Source: Seleniivibrio sp. (GTDB lineage: Bacteria > Chrysiogenota > Deferribacteres > Deferribacterales > Geovibrionaceae). Taken from it: a stretch of 64,000 bases of DNA. Shown in pieces: positions 26,913-35,379 of the stretch. The stretch's first letter is position 1. Each line of letters starts with the position of its first letter. The position numbers and the translations under genes are program-made. The notes below the pieces were generated by a model. That model searched no databases. It was not told the DNA's origin and worked only from the letters and a program-made list of their open reading frames with translations. The stretch spans positions 47,552 through 111,551 of the forward strand of contig NZ_JAJOIL010000007.1 of the NCBI RefSeq assembly GCF_021209385.1. The letters are read 5' to 3'.

Positions 26913-28394
26913 ATGGATACATTATATACACTGTTCATAGACCCGCTTACGAAGATATATTTTTTAAAGGCGCTTGCGGGAGGCAGTATCGTTGCCATCG
27001 TTTGCGCCGTTACAGGATGTCTTGTTATTCTGCAAAGGATGGCGTTTCTTGGTGATGCCCTTTCACACGCCATGATAGCAGGCGTCGGCGCTGGGTACCT
27101 TTTCATGAAGCTGGTGTTCGGGGTTGAGGCGGCGGCGGGCGCAATGCTCGTGGGTTCGCTTATTTCCGCATTCATCACAGTGTTTATGATAGGCTTTGTT
27201 GCAAAGGTTTCACGGATAAAAGAGGATGCGTCCATTGGCATAATGTATACGGGTGTGTTTGCGGCGGGTGTGGTGCTTGTTTCCGTGTTCGGGAAATATA
27301 TACACATAGACCTTATGCATTTCATAATGGGGGACATTCTCGGTATCTCGGATTTTGACATGGTGGTTTCCGCCATAGTTTCAGCCGCTGTGCTTTCTGT
27401 CATCATATTGTTCTTCCGTTACTTCAAAATAACCAGTTTCGATCCCGTTATGGCGGCGTCCATAGGGATTCCGGTTCTGTTGTTCAAATACGTTTTTACA
27501 GGATGCGTTTCCCTCATAGTCGTTTCCGCAGTGAGCATGGTCGGAGTCATACTTGTCGTCGGGCTTCTCATAACCCCCGCAGCGACTGCATATCTGCTTA
27601 CGGACAGACTGGAAAAGATGATGGCTCTGGCGGCGCTGTTCGGTTTTACAAGCATACTGGGCGGGCTTTATCTGTCTGTCTGGCTCAACTCCGCAGGCGG
27701 CGGCGCTGTTATGCTTTTTGCTACGCTTCAATTCCTTGCGGTTCTGATGCTGGCGCCCAGATACGGACTGCTTGCCGACTGGCAGCGCAGGCGGAATATG
27801 GTTCCTCAGCAGGTGATAGAGGATATTATCGCCAGTATGTTCAAATCCGCCAAGCCGGTTGCTGACACGGATATAACAAAATATGTTGAGATGAAGCCCA
27901 AAATGATGAGAAACGCCATGAAATATCTCATTGAAGAGGGGCTTGCGTCAGGAACTGATATGTACGAGCTGACTGACAAGGGCAGAACCGAGGCGCTGCG
28001 ACTTAAAAAAGCACACAGAGTCTGGGAAACTTATCTGCATTATATGGGGGTTCCCGACAGTGAACTTCACGAGAAAGCCCATGTGCTTGAACACTATAAT
28101 GACCTTGAATCAATAGATTATATTTACGAAAAAATGGGATATCCCGATACGGATCCCCACGGGGCTAAGATACCGCCGGTATATTCCGACGGTTCGTTCT
28201 GTCTGACCGCTTTATACGGTTTTTCGGATAAGGATGTTGAGATAGTTTCGGTTGATACTGATAAGGATGTAGCTGTCGGCGATATTGTGCGGATAATCCA
28301 TACGGACGACGGCTGGAGTGTGCAGAAGGACGGTGGTACGATAGATCTGACGGATTCAGAGGTCGAAAGTATGACTGTACGGTTTTTGTCATAA
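26913..28394 (+). CDS. metal ABC permease fused to a DtxR/MntR-like metalloregulator (YtgCR-like)
   Basis: One uninterrupted 493-residue frame. Residues 1 to about 281 are a complete ABC-3 family permease with about eight helices (QRMAFLGDALSHAMIAGVG is the family signature). After a linker (RYGLLADWQRRRN), residues about 295-360 form a DtxR-type winged helix (VIEDIIASMF to YELTDKGR) and about 365-417 the metal-binding/dimerisation domain. The DtxR ligand set aligns: H368, E372, H386, H390 (Cys102 in DtxR, Glu99 in MntR), E393, H394, then the family DPHG at 414-417. The last 75 residues resemble a small SH3-like domain. Chlamydial YtgCR has this same fusion, and its repressor is released by cleavage. 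No second permease gene follows. Confidence 0.9.
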   Translation: MDTLYTLFIDPLTKIYFLKALAGGSIVAIVCAVTGCLVILQRMAFLGDALSHAMIAGVGAGYLFMKLVFGVEAAAGAMLVGSLISAFITVFMIGFVAKVSRIKEDASIGIMYTGVFAAGVVLVSVFGKYIHIDLMHFIMGDILGISDFDMVVSAIVSAAVLSVIILFFRYFKITSFDPVMAASIGIPVLLFKYVFTGCVSLIVVSAVSMVGVILVVGLLITPAATAYLLTDRLEKMMALAALFGFTSILGGLYLSVWLNSAGGGAVMLFATLQFLAVLMLAPRYGLLADWQRRRNMVPQQVIEDIIASMFKSAKPVADTDITKYVEMKPKMMRNAMKYLIEEGLASGTDMYELTDKGRTEALRLKKAHRVWETYLHYMGVPDSELHEKAHVLEHYNDLESIDYIYEKMGYPDTDPHGAKIPPVYSDGSFCLTALYGFSDKDVEIVSVDTDKDVAVGDIVRIIHTDDGWSVQKDGGTIDLTDSEVESMTVRFLS

Positions 28395-28448
28395 TATTTT
28401 GATTTTTCCGCCGGAATCTGTTATCGTACTTGCTTCAAAAGGGGGCAT

Positions 28449-28958
28449 ATGTTGAGATTTATTCTACTTTCACTGATTACGGTGCTTTTTCTTTCAGGCT
28501 GCGGTTATGATTTTTACATGAACAAGCCTGTAACCAAACAGATAGTGAGTGTTACCCGCGGCGATCAGACGCTTTCGCTTGATTCCGAAGTTGCTGTGGG
28601 CAATGACTTTTTTGCGACAAAACTTAAGTCAAACTTTTTCAGAGGCTATGCAGATATAAAGTATGAGAACGGTCAGTATTATGTGAAATACCGCAATCTG
28701 CCCATCGATGAAGACAAGATTAAGCAGCTTGAAAAAGATATATACGCCATATACTTCGCGGGAGATTACCCGTACATTGCTACAAGTAAGATGTTCGGCA
28801 AAACAACCATGTCCGGCAGAACAAAGACAGTTTACGATACGGACGGTTACGAGCTTTACAAGGTGACGTATTCAAACAATCAGATATATCTTTACAACAA
28901 CTTAATGGAGTATTCCATTGTAATAGATGTGGGTGCCGACTCGTGGGGTCAAAACTGA
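28449..28958 (+). CDS. lipoprotein of unknown function
   Basis: The 169-residue protein has a lipoprotein signal with lipobox LSGC (Cys18). The mature part is strand-rich with many Tyr (QYYVKYRNLPID, TDGYELYKVTYSNNQIYLYNN) and no Cys. I do not recognise a family. It sits between the metal ABC operon (55 nt upstream) and the BMP transporter (61 nt downstream), and could belong to either or stand alone. Confidence 0.75.
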   Translation: MLRFILLSLITVLFLSGCGYDFYMNKPVTKQIVSVTRGDQTLSLDSEVAVGNDFFATKLKSNFFRGYADIKYENGQYYVKYRNLPIDEDKIKQLEKDIYAIYFAGDYPYIATSKMFGKTTMSGRTKTVYDTDGYELYKVTYSNNQIYLYNNLMEYSIVIDVGADSWGQN

Positions 28959-29019
28959 TTGACAGACGGTATCGGCTGAATTATTTATGATACGGTTAAG
29001 ACCGTTTAGAGGTGGTTGT

Positions 29020-30144
29020 ATGAAAAAACTGTTATTATTGGCGGTTCTTGCTTCGTTCCTCGTTCTTCCCGGCTGTTCAAAAAAGAAGGAAGAGGAAGCG
29101 AAAGCTCCTGAGGCGAAATCCGCAGAAGCGGCTTTACCCGCAGGAAAAGACATCAGAGCGGCGTTTGTTTATGTCGGACCTGTCGGCGATGGCGGATGGA
29201 CATTTGCACATGACCTCGGCAGACAGATGATGGCAAAACTTCCCTATGTGAAGGACGTTACATTCATCGAATCAGTTCCGGAAGGCGCTGAATCCACAAG
29301 GATAATCACCAGTCTTGCACAGAAAGGCTATAACCTGATATTTACAACCAGCTTCGGCTATATGGATCCCACCATCGAAGTTGCGGCAAAATTCCCCGAC
29401 GTTGTGTTCATGCACTGCTCCGGCTACAAATCTGCCGAGAACGTGGGAACATACTTCGGACGTATTTACCAGCCCCGCTACCTTGCGGGTATGGTGGCGG
29501 GTAAAATGACAAAGAGCAACATCATCGGCTATGTTGCGGCTTTCCCAATTCCCGAAGTTATCAGAGGCATCAACGCCTTCACACTCGGCGTACGCAGTGT
29601 TAACCCCAAAGCAGTTGTCAAAGTTGTCTGGACACAGACGTGGTTTGACCCCGGCAAAGAGCGCGATGCGGCAGAATCCCTGCTTGATGTGAAAGCAGAC
29701 GTCATTACTATGCACCAGGATACTCCCGCACCTCTTCAGGCTGCTGAAAAACGCGGCGCATTCGCCATCGGTTATAACTCCGACATGGCTTCACAGATAC
29801 CCGGCGCATGGCTCACTGCTCCCGTCTGGAACTGGGGAACCCTGTATGAAGAGATAGCAAAAGAGGTTCACGAAGGCACTTGGAAGTCCAGCAAGATATG
29901 GTACGGACTTGAACATAACCTTGTTGACCTTGCACCCATGAGCAAACTTGTTCCTGCCGACGTTCAGGAAATCGTTAACGCGAAAAAAGCTGAACTTGCA
30001 TCAGGCAAGGACGAGATATTCATGGGACCCATCAAGGACAATACTGGCAAGGTTGTTGTTGAAGCAGGAAAGACCCTTACCGACGACGAGAAACTCAGCA
30101 TGAACTTCCTCGTTGAAGGTGTTCAGGGTACCATCCCCAAATAA
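29020..30144 (+). CDS. BMP-family (BmpA/PnrA-like) substrate-binding lipoprotein
   Basis: The start is ATG 29020, with AGAGGTGG before it; the ATG at 28987 is less well placed. The 374-residue lipoprotein (lipobox LPGC) has an Ala/Glu/Lys-rich linker, then the BMP fold: VGPVGDGGWTFAHDLGRQ, NLIFTTSFGYMDP and IGYNSDMASQIPGAWLT. Members bind purine nucleosides or related bases for ABC uptake. The xanthine phosphoribosyltransferase at the end of the operon supports a purine ligand. A terminator-like hairpin after it probably raises its level relative to the membrane parts. Confidence 0.92.
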   Translation: MKKLLLLAVLASFLVLPGCSKKKEEEAKAPEAKSAEAALPAGKDIRAAFVYVGPVGDGGWTFAHDLGRQMMAKLPYVKDVTFIESVPEGAESTRIITSLAQKGYNLIFTTSFGYMDPTIEVAAKFPDVVFMHCSGYKSAENVGTYFGRIYQPRYLAGMVAGKMTKSNIIGYVAAFPIPEVIRGINAFTLGVRSVNPKAVVKVVWTQTWFDPGKERDAAESLLDVKADVITMHQDTPAPLQAAEKRGAFAIGYNSDMASQIPGAWLTAPVWNWGTLYEEIAKEVHEGTWKSSKIWYGLEHNLVDLAPMSKLVPADVQEIVNAKKAELASGKDEIFMGPIKDNTGKVVVEAGKTLTDDEKLSMNFLVEGVQGTIPK

Positions 30145-30168
30145 CTATAAGACATTTAGAAACTTACG

Positions 30169-30207
30169 GTCCCCCCGCTTAACAAAAACGGGGGGACTTG
30201 TTTTTTT
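30169..30207 (+). terminator. attenuating hairpin between binding protein and ABC ATPase
   Basis: GTCCCCCCG, an 11-nt loop, CGGGGGGAC, then TTGTTTTTTT. It lies inside the operon, 11 nt before the next start, as commonly seen where a binding protein is needed in excess. Confidence 0.85.
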
Positions 30208-30218
30208 AAGGACAGAAA

Positions 30219-31727
30219 TTGGAAGCATTACTCAAAGTTGAATCCGTTGTTAAGACATTCCCCGGTGTTAAGGCGCTGGACGGTGTCTGCCTGAATGTCT
30301 ATCAGGGTGAGATACACACACTGCTGGGCGAGAACGGCGCAGGCAAGTCCACCTTAATGAACGTTCTTAACGGGCTTTACAGCCCCGACAGCGGAAATCT
30401 TCTGATAAACGGTCAGCCGTATATATTCAGATCTCCCAAAGACTCCATAAAAGCAGGAATAGGCATGGTACATCAGCACTTTATGCTGGTGTATAACCAT
30501 ACCGTGTTTGAGAATATACTCCTTGCCGTTTCCGATCTTCCATTCTGGCTGGATAAAAAGAAACTGCGTATACGCATCAAAGAGATAGTGGACAGGTTCG
30601 GTCTCAGCATCGACCTTGACGAACCTATCCGCAAGCTGTCCATAGGTCAGCAGCAGTGGGTTGAACTTATCAAACTGCTCATCCGCGACTGTAAAGTTCT
30701 TATCCTCGACGAACCTACGGCGGTTCTTACCCCGCAGGAATCCGACAGACTGTTCGGGTTTCTGAAACGTTTTAAAGAGGAGGGGAGGTCTGTAATCTTC
30801 ATAAGCCACAAGATGCGCGAAGTTATGGAGCTTTCCGACAGGGTGACGGTTCTTAAAAAAGGTACGACCGTGAAAGAGCTTGCCCGCGGCGAGTTCGACG
30901 AGAATGTTCTCGCAGGGCTTATGATCGGCACCGACGAGATACCAGTCTGGGAAAGAGAGAAGAAACAATTCACCGAAAACGTTCTTACCATAGAGCATCT
31001 CTTTGCGGATAAAGAGAAGAATATGAGCGACCTCATAGACTTCAGCCTTGAACTGCGCAAGGGCGAGATTCTGGGCATCGCAGGAGTTGCCGGAAACGGT
31101 CAGAAGACTCTGGCAGAGGTTCTGACAGGGCTTAAACCGCCTGTTTCAGGGAAAATATTCGCCGACGGAAAGGACATCACAAACGCTGACAGCCGTAAAG
31201 CATATATTGCAGGTATAGCTCATGTTCCAGAAGACAGAAAGAGTATGGGCATCGCCCCTGAAATGACTGTGGACGAGAACCTTATACTCAAAAGTTACAA
31301 GGAAAAACCGTTCAGGAAGTTCATCTTCCAGAACTTTAAAGCTATCAAGGAAAATGCTGAAAAGCAGATAGCTGATTTCGCCATAAAGGCGGGACCAAAA
31401 GGAACACCTATCAGACTGCTTTCCGGCGGAAATATACAGAAGGTCATAATCGCGCGGGAACTTTCCATGCGCCCCAGCGTTCTGGTTGCGCTTTACCCAA
31501 CCAGAGGGCTTGATATGGGTTCCGCAGAATACGTCCATAAGGTCATTATGGATGCGAGAAAGGACAACATGAGCACCATTGTAATATCGGAAGACCTCGA
31601 CGAACTGCTTAAGCTGTCCGACAGGATAGCCGTAATGTTCAGAGGACGCATAACAGGCATAGTTGATCCCGAACACACAAGCCGCGAGGAGATAGGACTT
31701 CTCATGAGCGGGGAGACAGTGCAATGA
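30219..31727 (+). CDS. ABC transporter ATPase, tandem nucleotide-binding domains (BMP/nucleoside type)
   Basis: The 502-residue protein starts at TTG 30219 with TAAGGA just upstream. It holds two ATPase domains. The first is canonical: Walker A GENGAGKST, signature LSIGQQQ, Walker B VLILDEPT. The second is degenerate: GVAGNGQKT at Walker A and LVALYPTRG where Walker B should be, with the acidic residues missing, but it keeps LSGGNIQK. This asymmetry is normal in ribose/nucleoside-type importers. It overlaps the first permease gene by 4 nt. Confidence 0.94.
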   Translation: MEALLKVESVVKTFPGVKALDGVCLNVYQGEIHTLLGENGAGKSTLMNVLNGLYSPDSGNLLINGQPYIFRSPKDSIKAGIGMVHQHFMLVYNHTVFENILLAVSDLPFWLDKKKLRIRIKEIVDRFGLSIDLDEPIRKLSIGQQQWVELIKLLIRDCKVLILDEPTAVLTPQESDRLFGFLKRFKEEGRSVIFISHKMREVMELSDRVTVLKKGTTVKELARGEFDENVLAGLMIGTDEIPVWEREKKQFTENVLTIEHLFADKEKNMSDLIDFSLELRKGEILGIAGVAGNGQKTLAEVLTGLKPPVSGKIFADGKDITNADSRKAYIAGIAHVPEDRKSMGIAPEMTVDENLILKSYKEKPFRKFIFQNFKAIKENAEKQIADFAIKAGPKGTPIRLLSGGNIQKVIIARELSMRPSVLVALYPTRGLDMGSAEYVHKVIMDARKDNMSTIVISEDLDELLKLSDRIAVMFRGRITGIVDPEHTSREEIGLLMSGETVQ

Positions 31728-32782
31728 TAAGATTTGAAAAGCGCAAAGATGCATCAAAACTTTTCACGGTTTTTGCTCCCTTTATGTCGGTTCTGTTCGC
31801 TTTGGCAACTGCCGCTGTAATAATGCTTTTCGCGGGGATTAACCCAATCGCGGCATACGCCGGAATGCTGAACGAATCCCTCGGCTCGTTTTATGGCATC
31901 TCCGAAACACTTGTAAAATCCACCCCTCTGATACTCACAGGTCTGGGGGTTTCAATAGCGTTCCGCATGAAGATATGGAATATCGGTGCGGAAGGTCAGC
32001 TCTATATGGGAGCCATGGGTGCATCGTATGTTGCACTTAACAGCGGACTGACAGGCTTTGTCGGACTTGCCGCAATGTTTGTCATGGCGGCTGTTTTCGG
32101 CGGCATATGGGCCGGTATCTCAGGCTTTCTTAAGGCTAAGGCGAACGTCAACGAGATAATTGTCACCCTGCTTATGAACTACATAGCTATTGCATGGGTT
32201 TCTTATCTTGTTTATGGACCATGGAAAGATCCGAACGGGTTCAACTTTCCCCTTACGCCCCGTTTTTCGCCGGATCTTGTGCTTTCAACATTTTTTAATA
32301 CACGCCTTCACACAGGGTTCATAATTGCCCTTGCGCTTGTCGCTGTCATGTATATCTTCATGGAGAAGACAGTCTGGGGTTATGAGATAAAGGTCATCGG
32401 AAACAACCCTAAAGCCGCTAAATACGCCGGAATAAGCATAGACAGAAAAATAATCGGCGTGATGTTCATCAGCGGGGCACTGGCAGGAATCGCAGGTTTC
32501 GGCGAGGCTGCGGGTGTTCAGGGCAGGTTGCAGGAGGGGATATCCCACGGCTATGGCTATACTGCGATAATCGTTGCATGGCTTGCCGGACGAAGCGCCA
32601 TAGGTGTTTTCATTGTTTCAGTAATTATGGCTGTGATACTGGTCGGCGGTGACAGCCTCCAGATTCTTATGCAGCTTCCCGTTGCTTTTGTTAATTTGTT
32701 TCAGGGACTTATACTGTTCTTTATCCTTGCCTCCGACTTTTTAATACAGAACAAACCCGTCATGAAAAGGAGCGGAAAATGA
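31724..32782 (+). CDS. BMP-type ABC transporter permease 1
   Basis: A 352-residue inner-membrane permease of the branched-chain/ribose/nucleoside family, with about nine helices. The conserved cytoplasmic loop is visible as IGNNPKAAKYAGISIDRK, the ATPase coupling region. Start and stop each overlap a neighbour by 4 nt (ATGA), tying it to the ATPase and the second permease. Confidence 0.92.
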   Translation: MIRFEKRKDASKLFTVFAPFMSVLFALATAAVIMLFAGINPIAAYAGMLNESLGSFYGISETLVKSTPLILTGLGVSIAFRMKIWNIGAEGQLYMGAMGASYVALNSGLTGFVGLAAMFVMAAVFGGIWAGISGFLKAKANVNEIIVTLLMNYIAIAWVSYLVYGPWKDPNGFNFPLTPRFSPDLVLSTFFNTRLHTGFIIALALVAVMYIFMEKTVWGYEIKVIGNNPKAAKYAGISIDRKIIGVMFISGALAGIAGFGEAAGVQGRLQEGISHGYGYTAIIVAWLAGRSAIGVFIVSVIMAVILVGGDSLQILMQLPVAFVNLFQGLILFFILASDFLIQNKPVMKRSGK

Positions 32783-33699
32783 TCGAGATACTGCTCTTTG
32801 CGACAATAAAGGCGGGAACTCCTCTGCTTTTTGCCACGCTCGGTGCAATCCTTATGGAGCGTTCCGGCGTGATAAACCTTGGTGTTGAGGGGCTTATGCT
32901 GGTGGGTGCGCTTACCGGATTTGCGGCGGCACATACTGCGGACAGCCTTTTCATAGGCGTTATAGCTGCCTTTTTTGCGGCTATGGCGGCGGGCGCGATA
33001 CACGGGTTCATATGTGTGTATCTGCGCGGCAACCAGATAGTGAGCGGTCTTTCACTCACAATGTTTGGAATAGGGATAACATCTCTGTTCGGGCGTTCCT
33101 TTGTGGGGCTTACCATCGCAGGATTCTCAAAGGTTGAGATACCTGTACTGTCAAAGATACCTTACATCGGTCAGGCAATTTTCAATCAGGACGTTCTTGT
33201 GTATTTCTCCATCATTCTGGTGGCAGCGATGCACATATTTTTATATAGAACAAAAACAGGTCTTTATCTGCGCTCCGTTGGTGAAAACCCGGGTGCGGCA
33301 GATACGTCGGGGATCAACGTAGGGCTGTACAGAATGTCTGCCGTGCTTGTGGGTTCCGGACTGGCAGGAATAGGCGGAGCTTACCTTTCGCTGGCGTATA
33401 CACCTTTCTGGGTGGAGAATATGACAGCAGGAAGGGGCTGGATAGCCGTTGCTCTGGTCATCTTTGCACAGTGGAACAGCACGCGCGCAATGGCGGGTGC
33501 ATATCTTTTCGGCGGAATAAACGCCGTACAGCTTCGGATGCAGGCAATGGGAACCAGCCTTTCGCCGCATCTGCTTATGATGCTTCCCTATTTATTTACA
33601 ATTGCGGTACTTGTCATGGCAACACTGAGACTCGAAAAAGGCTCCACACCGGAACCGGAGGCGCTTGGAACTGCGTATGACAGAGAGGACAGAAAGTGA
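32779..33699 (+). CDS. BMP-type ABC transporter permease 2
   Basis: The 306-residue second permease of the heterodimer, about nine helices, with LMERSGVINLGVEGLMLVGA near the N-terminus and the coupling loop SVGENPGAADTSGIN. Its GTGA overlap with the phosphoribosyltransferase start points to co-translation of transport and salvage functions. Confidence 0.92.
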   Translation: MIEILLFATIKAGTPLLFATLGAILMERSGVINLGVEGLMLVGALTGFAAAHTADSLFIGVIAAFFAAMAAGAIHGFICVYLRGNQIVSGLSLTMFGIGITSLFGRSFVGLTIAGFSKVEIPVLSKIPYIGQAIFNQDVLVYFSIILVAAMHIFLYRTKTGLYLRSVGENPGAADTSGINVGLYRMSAVLVGSGLAGIGGAYLSLAYTPFWVENMTAGRGWIAVALVIFAQWNSTRAMAGAYLFGGINAVQLRMQAMGTSLSPHLLMMLPYLFTIAVLVMATLRLEKGSTPEPEALGTAYDREDRK

Positions 33700-34334
33700 C
33701 GAGAGAATCCAGAAAACTGCTTATCAAAGCGCTGAGAGACAAGGGAAAAGTTACAGATAACATTATTAAGGTCGATACGTTTTTAAACCACTGCGTGGAT
33801 ATGAATCTGGCAAAACACATAGGTCAGGATATCGCGCGCTATCATGCGGGAACAAGCATTGACAAGATAATCACTGTTGAGGCGAGCGGAATAATACCCG
33901 CCATGGCGGCTGCCATGTACATCGGCTGTGATATGGTATATGCTAAGAAAAAAATTCCGTTGACAATGGAAAAGCATTATTCGGCAAAAAGCTACTCTTT
34001 TACAAAGCAGGAAGAGACCACTCTGCACGTTTCCGAAGAGGTTTTGCACAAGGGAGACAGACTGCTTTTTGTTGATGACTTCTATGCCGGCGGGAACACG
34101 CTGAAAGCTGTCGAATCCATTGCCGAACAGGCGGGCGCGAAGATAATCGGACGCGCAGTCATAATCGACAAGGCGGGCAGGGACGATATTTTCAGCATAG
34201 TTACTCTTGACGAGATAAAAAAGGTCTTTGCTGCACAGGAGATAGAGGACGACGATGTTTGCTTACGTTGCGGCTTTGGCTGCTGGCCTGATGGCGGGGA
34301 TGCTCCTGGCTGCTGGCTTCGCGGCAAAAATTAA
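33696..34334 (+). CDS. xpt: xanthine phosphoribosyltransferase-like enzyme with overlapping C-terminal tail
   Basis: GTG start with GAGAGGAC upstream. The N-terminus follows Xpt of Bacillus closely (KVDTFLNHCVDMNL, ITVEASGIIPAMAAAM, YAKKKIPLTM). The PRPP loop is LLFVDDFYAGGNTLKA, so it should convert xanthine or a related purine to the nucleotide. Typical Xpt is about 190 residues. Here residues 187-212 (VCLRCGFGCWPDGG onward) are read from the first 80 nt of the next gene in another frame and do not resemble Xpt. The enzyme matches the purine-type transporter upstream. Confidence 0.85.
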   Translation: MTRESRKLLIKALRDKGKVTDNIIKVDTFLNHCVDMNLAKHIGQDIARYHAGTSIDKIITVEASGIIPAMAAAMYIGCDMVYAKKKIPLTMEKHYSAKSYSFTKQEETTLHVSEEVLHKGDRLLFVDDFYAGGNTLKAVESIAEQAGAKIIGRAVIIDKAGRDDIFSIVTLDEIKKVFAAQEIEDDDVCLRCGFGCWPDGGDAPGCWLRGKN

Positions 34335-34527
34335 GAATACGTTTTTCAATTTTTCGCTCCTTGCTCTTCTGTTCTTTATGGGTGTCAGCCTCGGAAAGGA
34401 TAAGGATATCCTCTCAAAAATAGCTGATTTCGGCATAATTTCAGGCATCATGAGCATTTCTGTAGTGATTTTCAGCATTATCGGTGTGCTTATCATAACC
34501 AAACTCTTCAAAAAGGCGGAAAAATGA
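34255..34527 (+). CDS. LysO-family exporter, N-terminal half as a separate gene
   Basis: A 90-residue membrane protein with three helices, matching the N-terminal part of LysO/YbjE (DUF340): LALLFFMGVSLGKDKDIL is a family-like segment. It starts inside the xpt gene with GGAG and GAGG upstream, and its stop overlaps the C-terminal gene by 4 nt. Single-chain LysO is about 300 residues; 90 plus 197 gives a similar total, so the two halves probably assemble as a lysine-type exporter. Confidence 0.75.
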   Translation: MFAYVAALAAGLMAGMLLAAGFAAKIKNTFFNFSLLALLFFMGVSLGKDKDILSKIADFGIISGIMSISVVIFSIIGVLIITKLFKKAEK

Positions 34528-35117
34528 TTATTGTCATGATGATAGCCATACTGGCAGGGGCTTCTGCGGCATATCTCGGTTTTCTGCCGGAACAGGTTTT
34601 AAATCTCAGCGGATCGCTGACCGACTGGTCGCTTATCCTTCTGCTTTTTCTCATAGGATTTGATATAGGCAATAACAAACAGTCCATGAAAACTCTTATG
34701 TCTGCCGACAGATTCACCGTGCTTGTGCCTGTGGGAACGATTCTCGGCACACTTTTCGGAGGTTACGTCGTTTCCTTCATCACGGTGCTTGCACCGAAGG
34801 ATGCGCTTGCTATAGCTTCCGGTTTCGGGTGGTACTCTTTTTCAGCGGTCATGATTGCGCAGGTGAAAGGCAGTGATCTGGGCGCAATCGCTTTTCTTTC
34901 AAACGTTTTCAGGGAAACGATAACTCTTCTCTGCGTTCCTTTCGTTGTAAAATATTTCGGAGCTTATGCGGCTGTGGCACCGGGCGGAGCGACCACTATG
35001 GACGTCACCCTTCCTGTCATAGAGAAATATGCAGGAAAACGCGCAGCTATCGTCGGATTTGTCCACGGCGTTATTCTTTCCGCACTTGCTCCCGTGTTTG
35101 TCCCTCTGTTTTTATGA
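34524..35117 (+). CDS. LysO-family exporter, C-terminal half
   Basis: The 197-residue membrane protein has about six helices and the LysO core motifs LLFLIGFDIGNNK, ASGFGWYSFSAVMI and the charged SNVFRETITLL. It is the larger half of the split exporter and overlaps the small half by 4 nt (ATGA). LysO exports lysine or thialysine in E. coli; the substrate here is not shown by sequence, and a purine-linked role is possible given the operon. Confidence 0.85.
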   Translation: MIIVMMIAILAGASAAYLGFLPEQVLNLSGSLTDWSLILLLFLIGFDIGNNKQSMKTLMSADRFTVLVPVGTILGTLFGGYVVSFITVLAPKDALAIASGFGWYSFSAVMIAQVKGSDLGAIAFLSNVFRETITLLCVPFVVKYFGAYAAVAPGGATTMDVTLPVIEKYAGKRAAIVGFVHGVILSALAPVFVPLFL

Positions 35118-35299
35118 TTTTTTACATGGTCATCACAGAGAGTACATAGGATAAAAAAAATCTCACACTTACCCTTTCAAACAACAGACATAACCAGACT
35201 ATCAGACCGGAACAAACTCCTATAATCATTAAGTATTTCATCCCCATACCCCAGTTGCTCCGCAGGAAAATAATCTAATAATTCTGAACAGAATGAGCG

Positions 35300-35367
35300 C
35301 TATAGGTTATAAATAACCTGGTAGTAACACCTATAGTTCATATTTTATTCAAAGTCAACACCTATAG
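35300..35367. promoter_or_regulatory. operator cluster upstream of the XRE regulator
   Basis: The region holds a 16-bp inverted repeat AGGTTAT-AA-ATAACCT (35304-35319) and three copies of CCTATAG: one inverted (35300-35306) and two direct (35330-35336 and 35361-35367). The two direct copies lie in an identical 11-nt block AACACCTATAG, 31 bp apart. They stop 12 nt before the ATG at 35380, fitting autoregulation by the encoded protein. The rest of 35118-35299 is AT-rich without recognisable genes. Confidence 0.6.
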
Positions 35368-35379
35368 ACGGTATTTAAC

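Noticed and set aside
31150..31540. Degenerate second ATPase domain of the BMP transporter as a novelty
   Set aside because: Loss of Walker residues in the second domain is normal for this transporter class.
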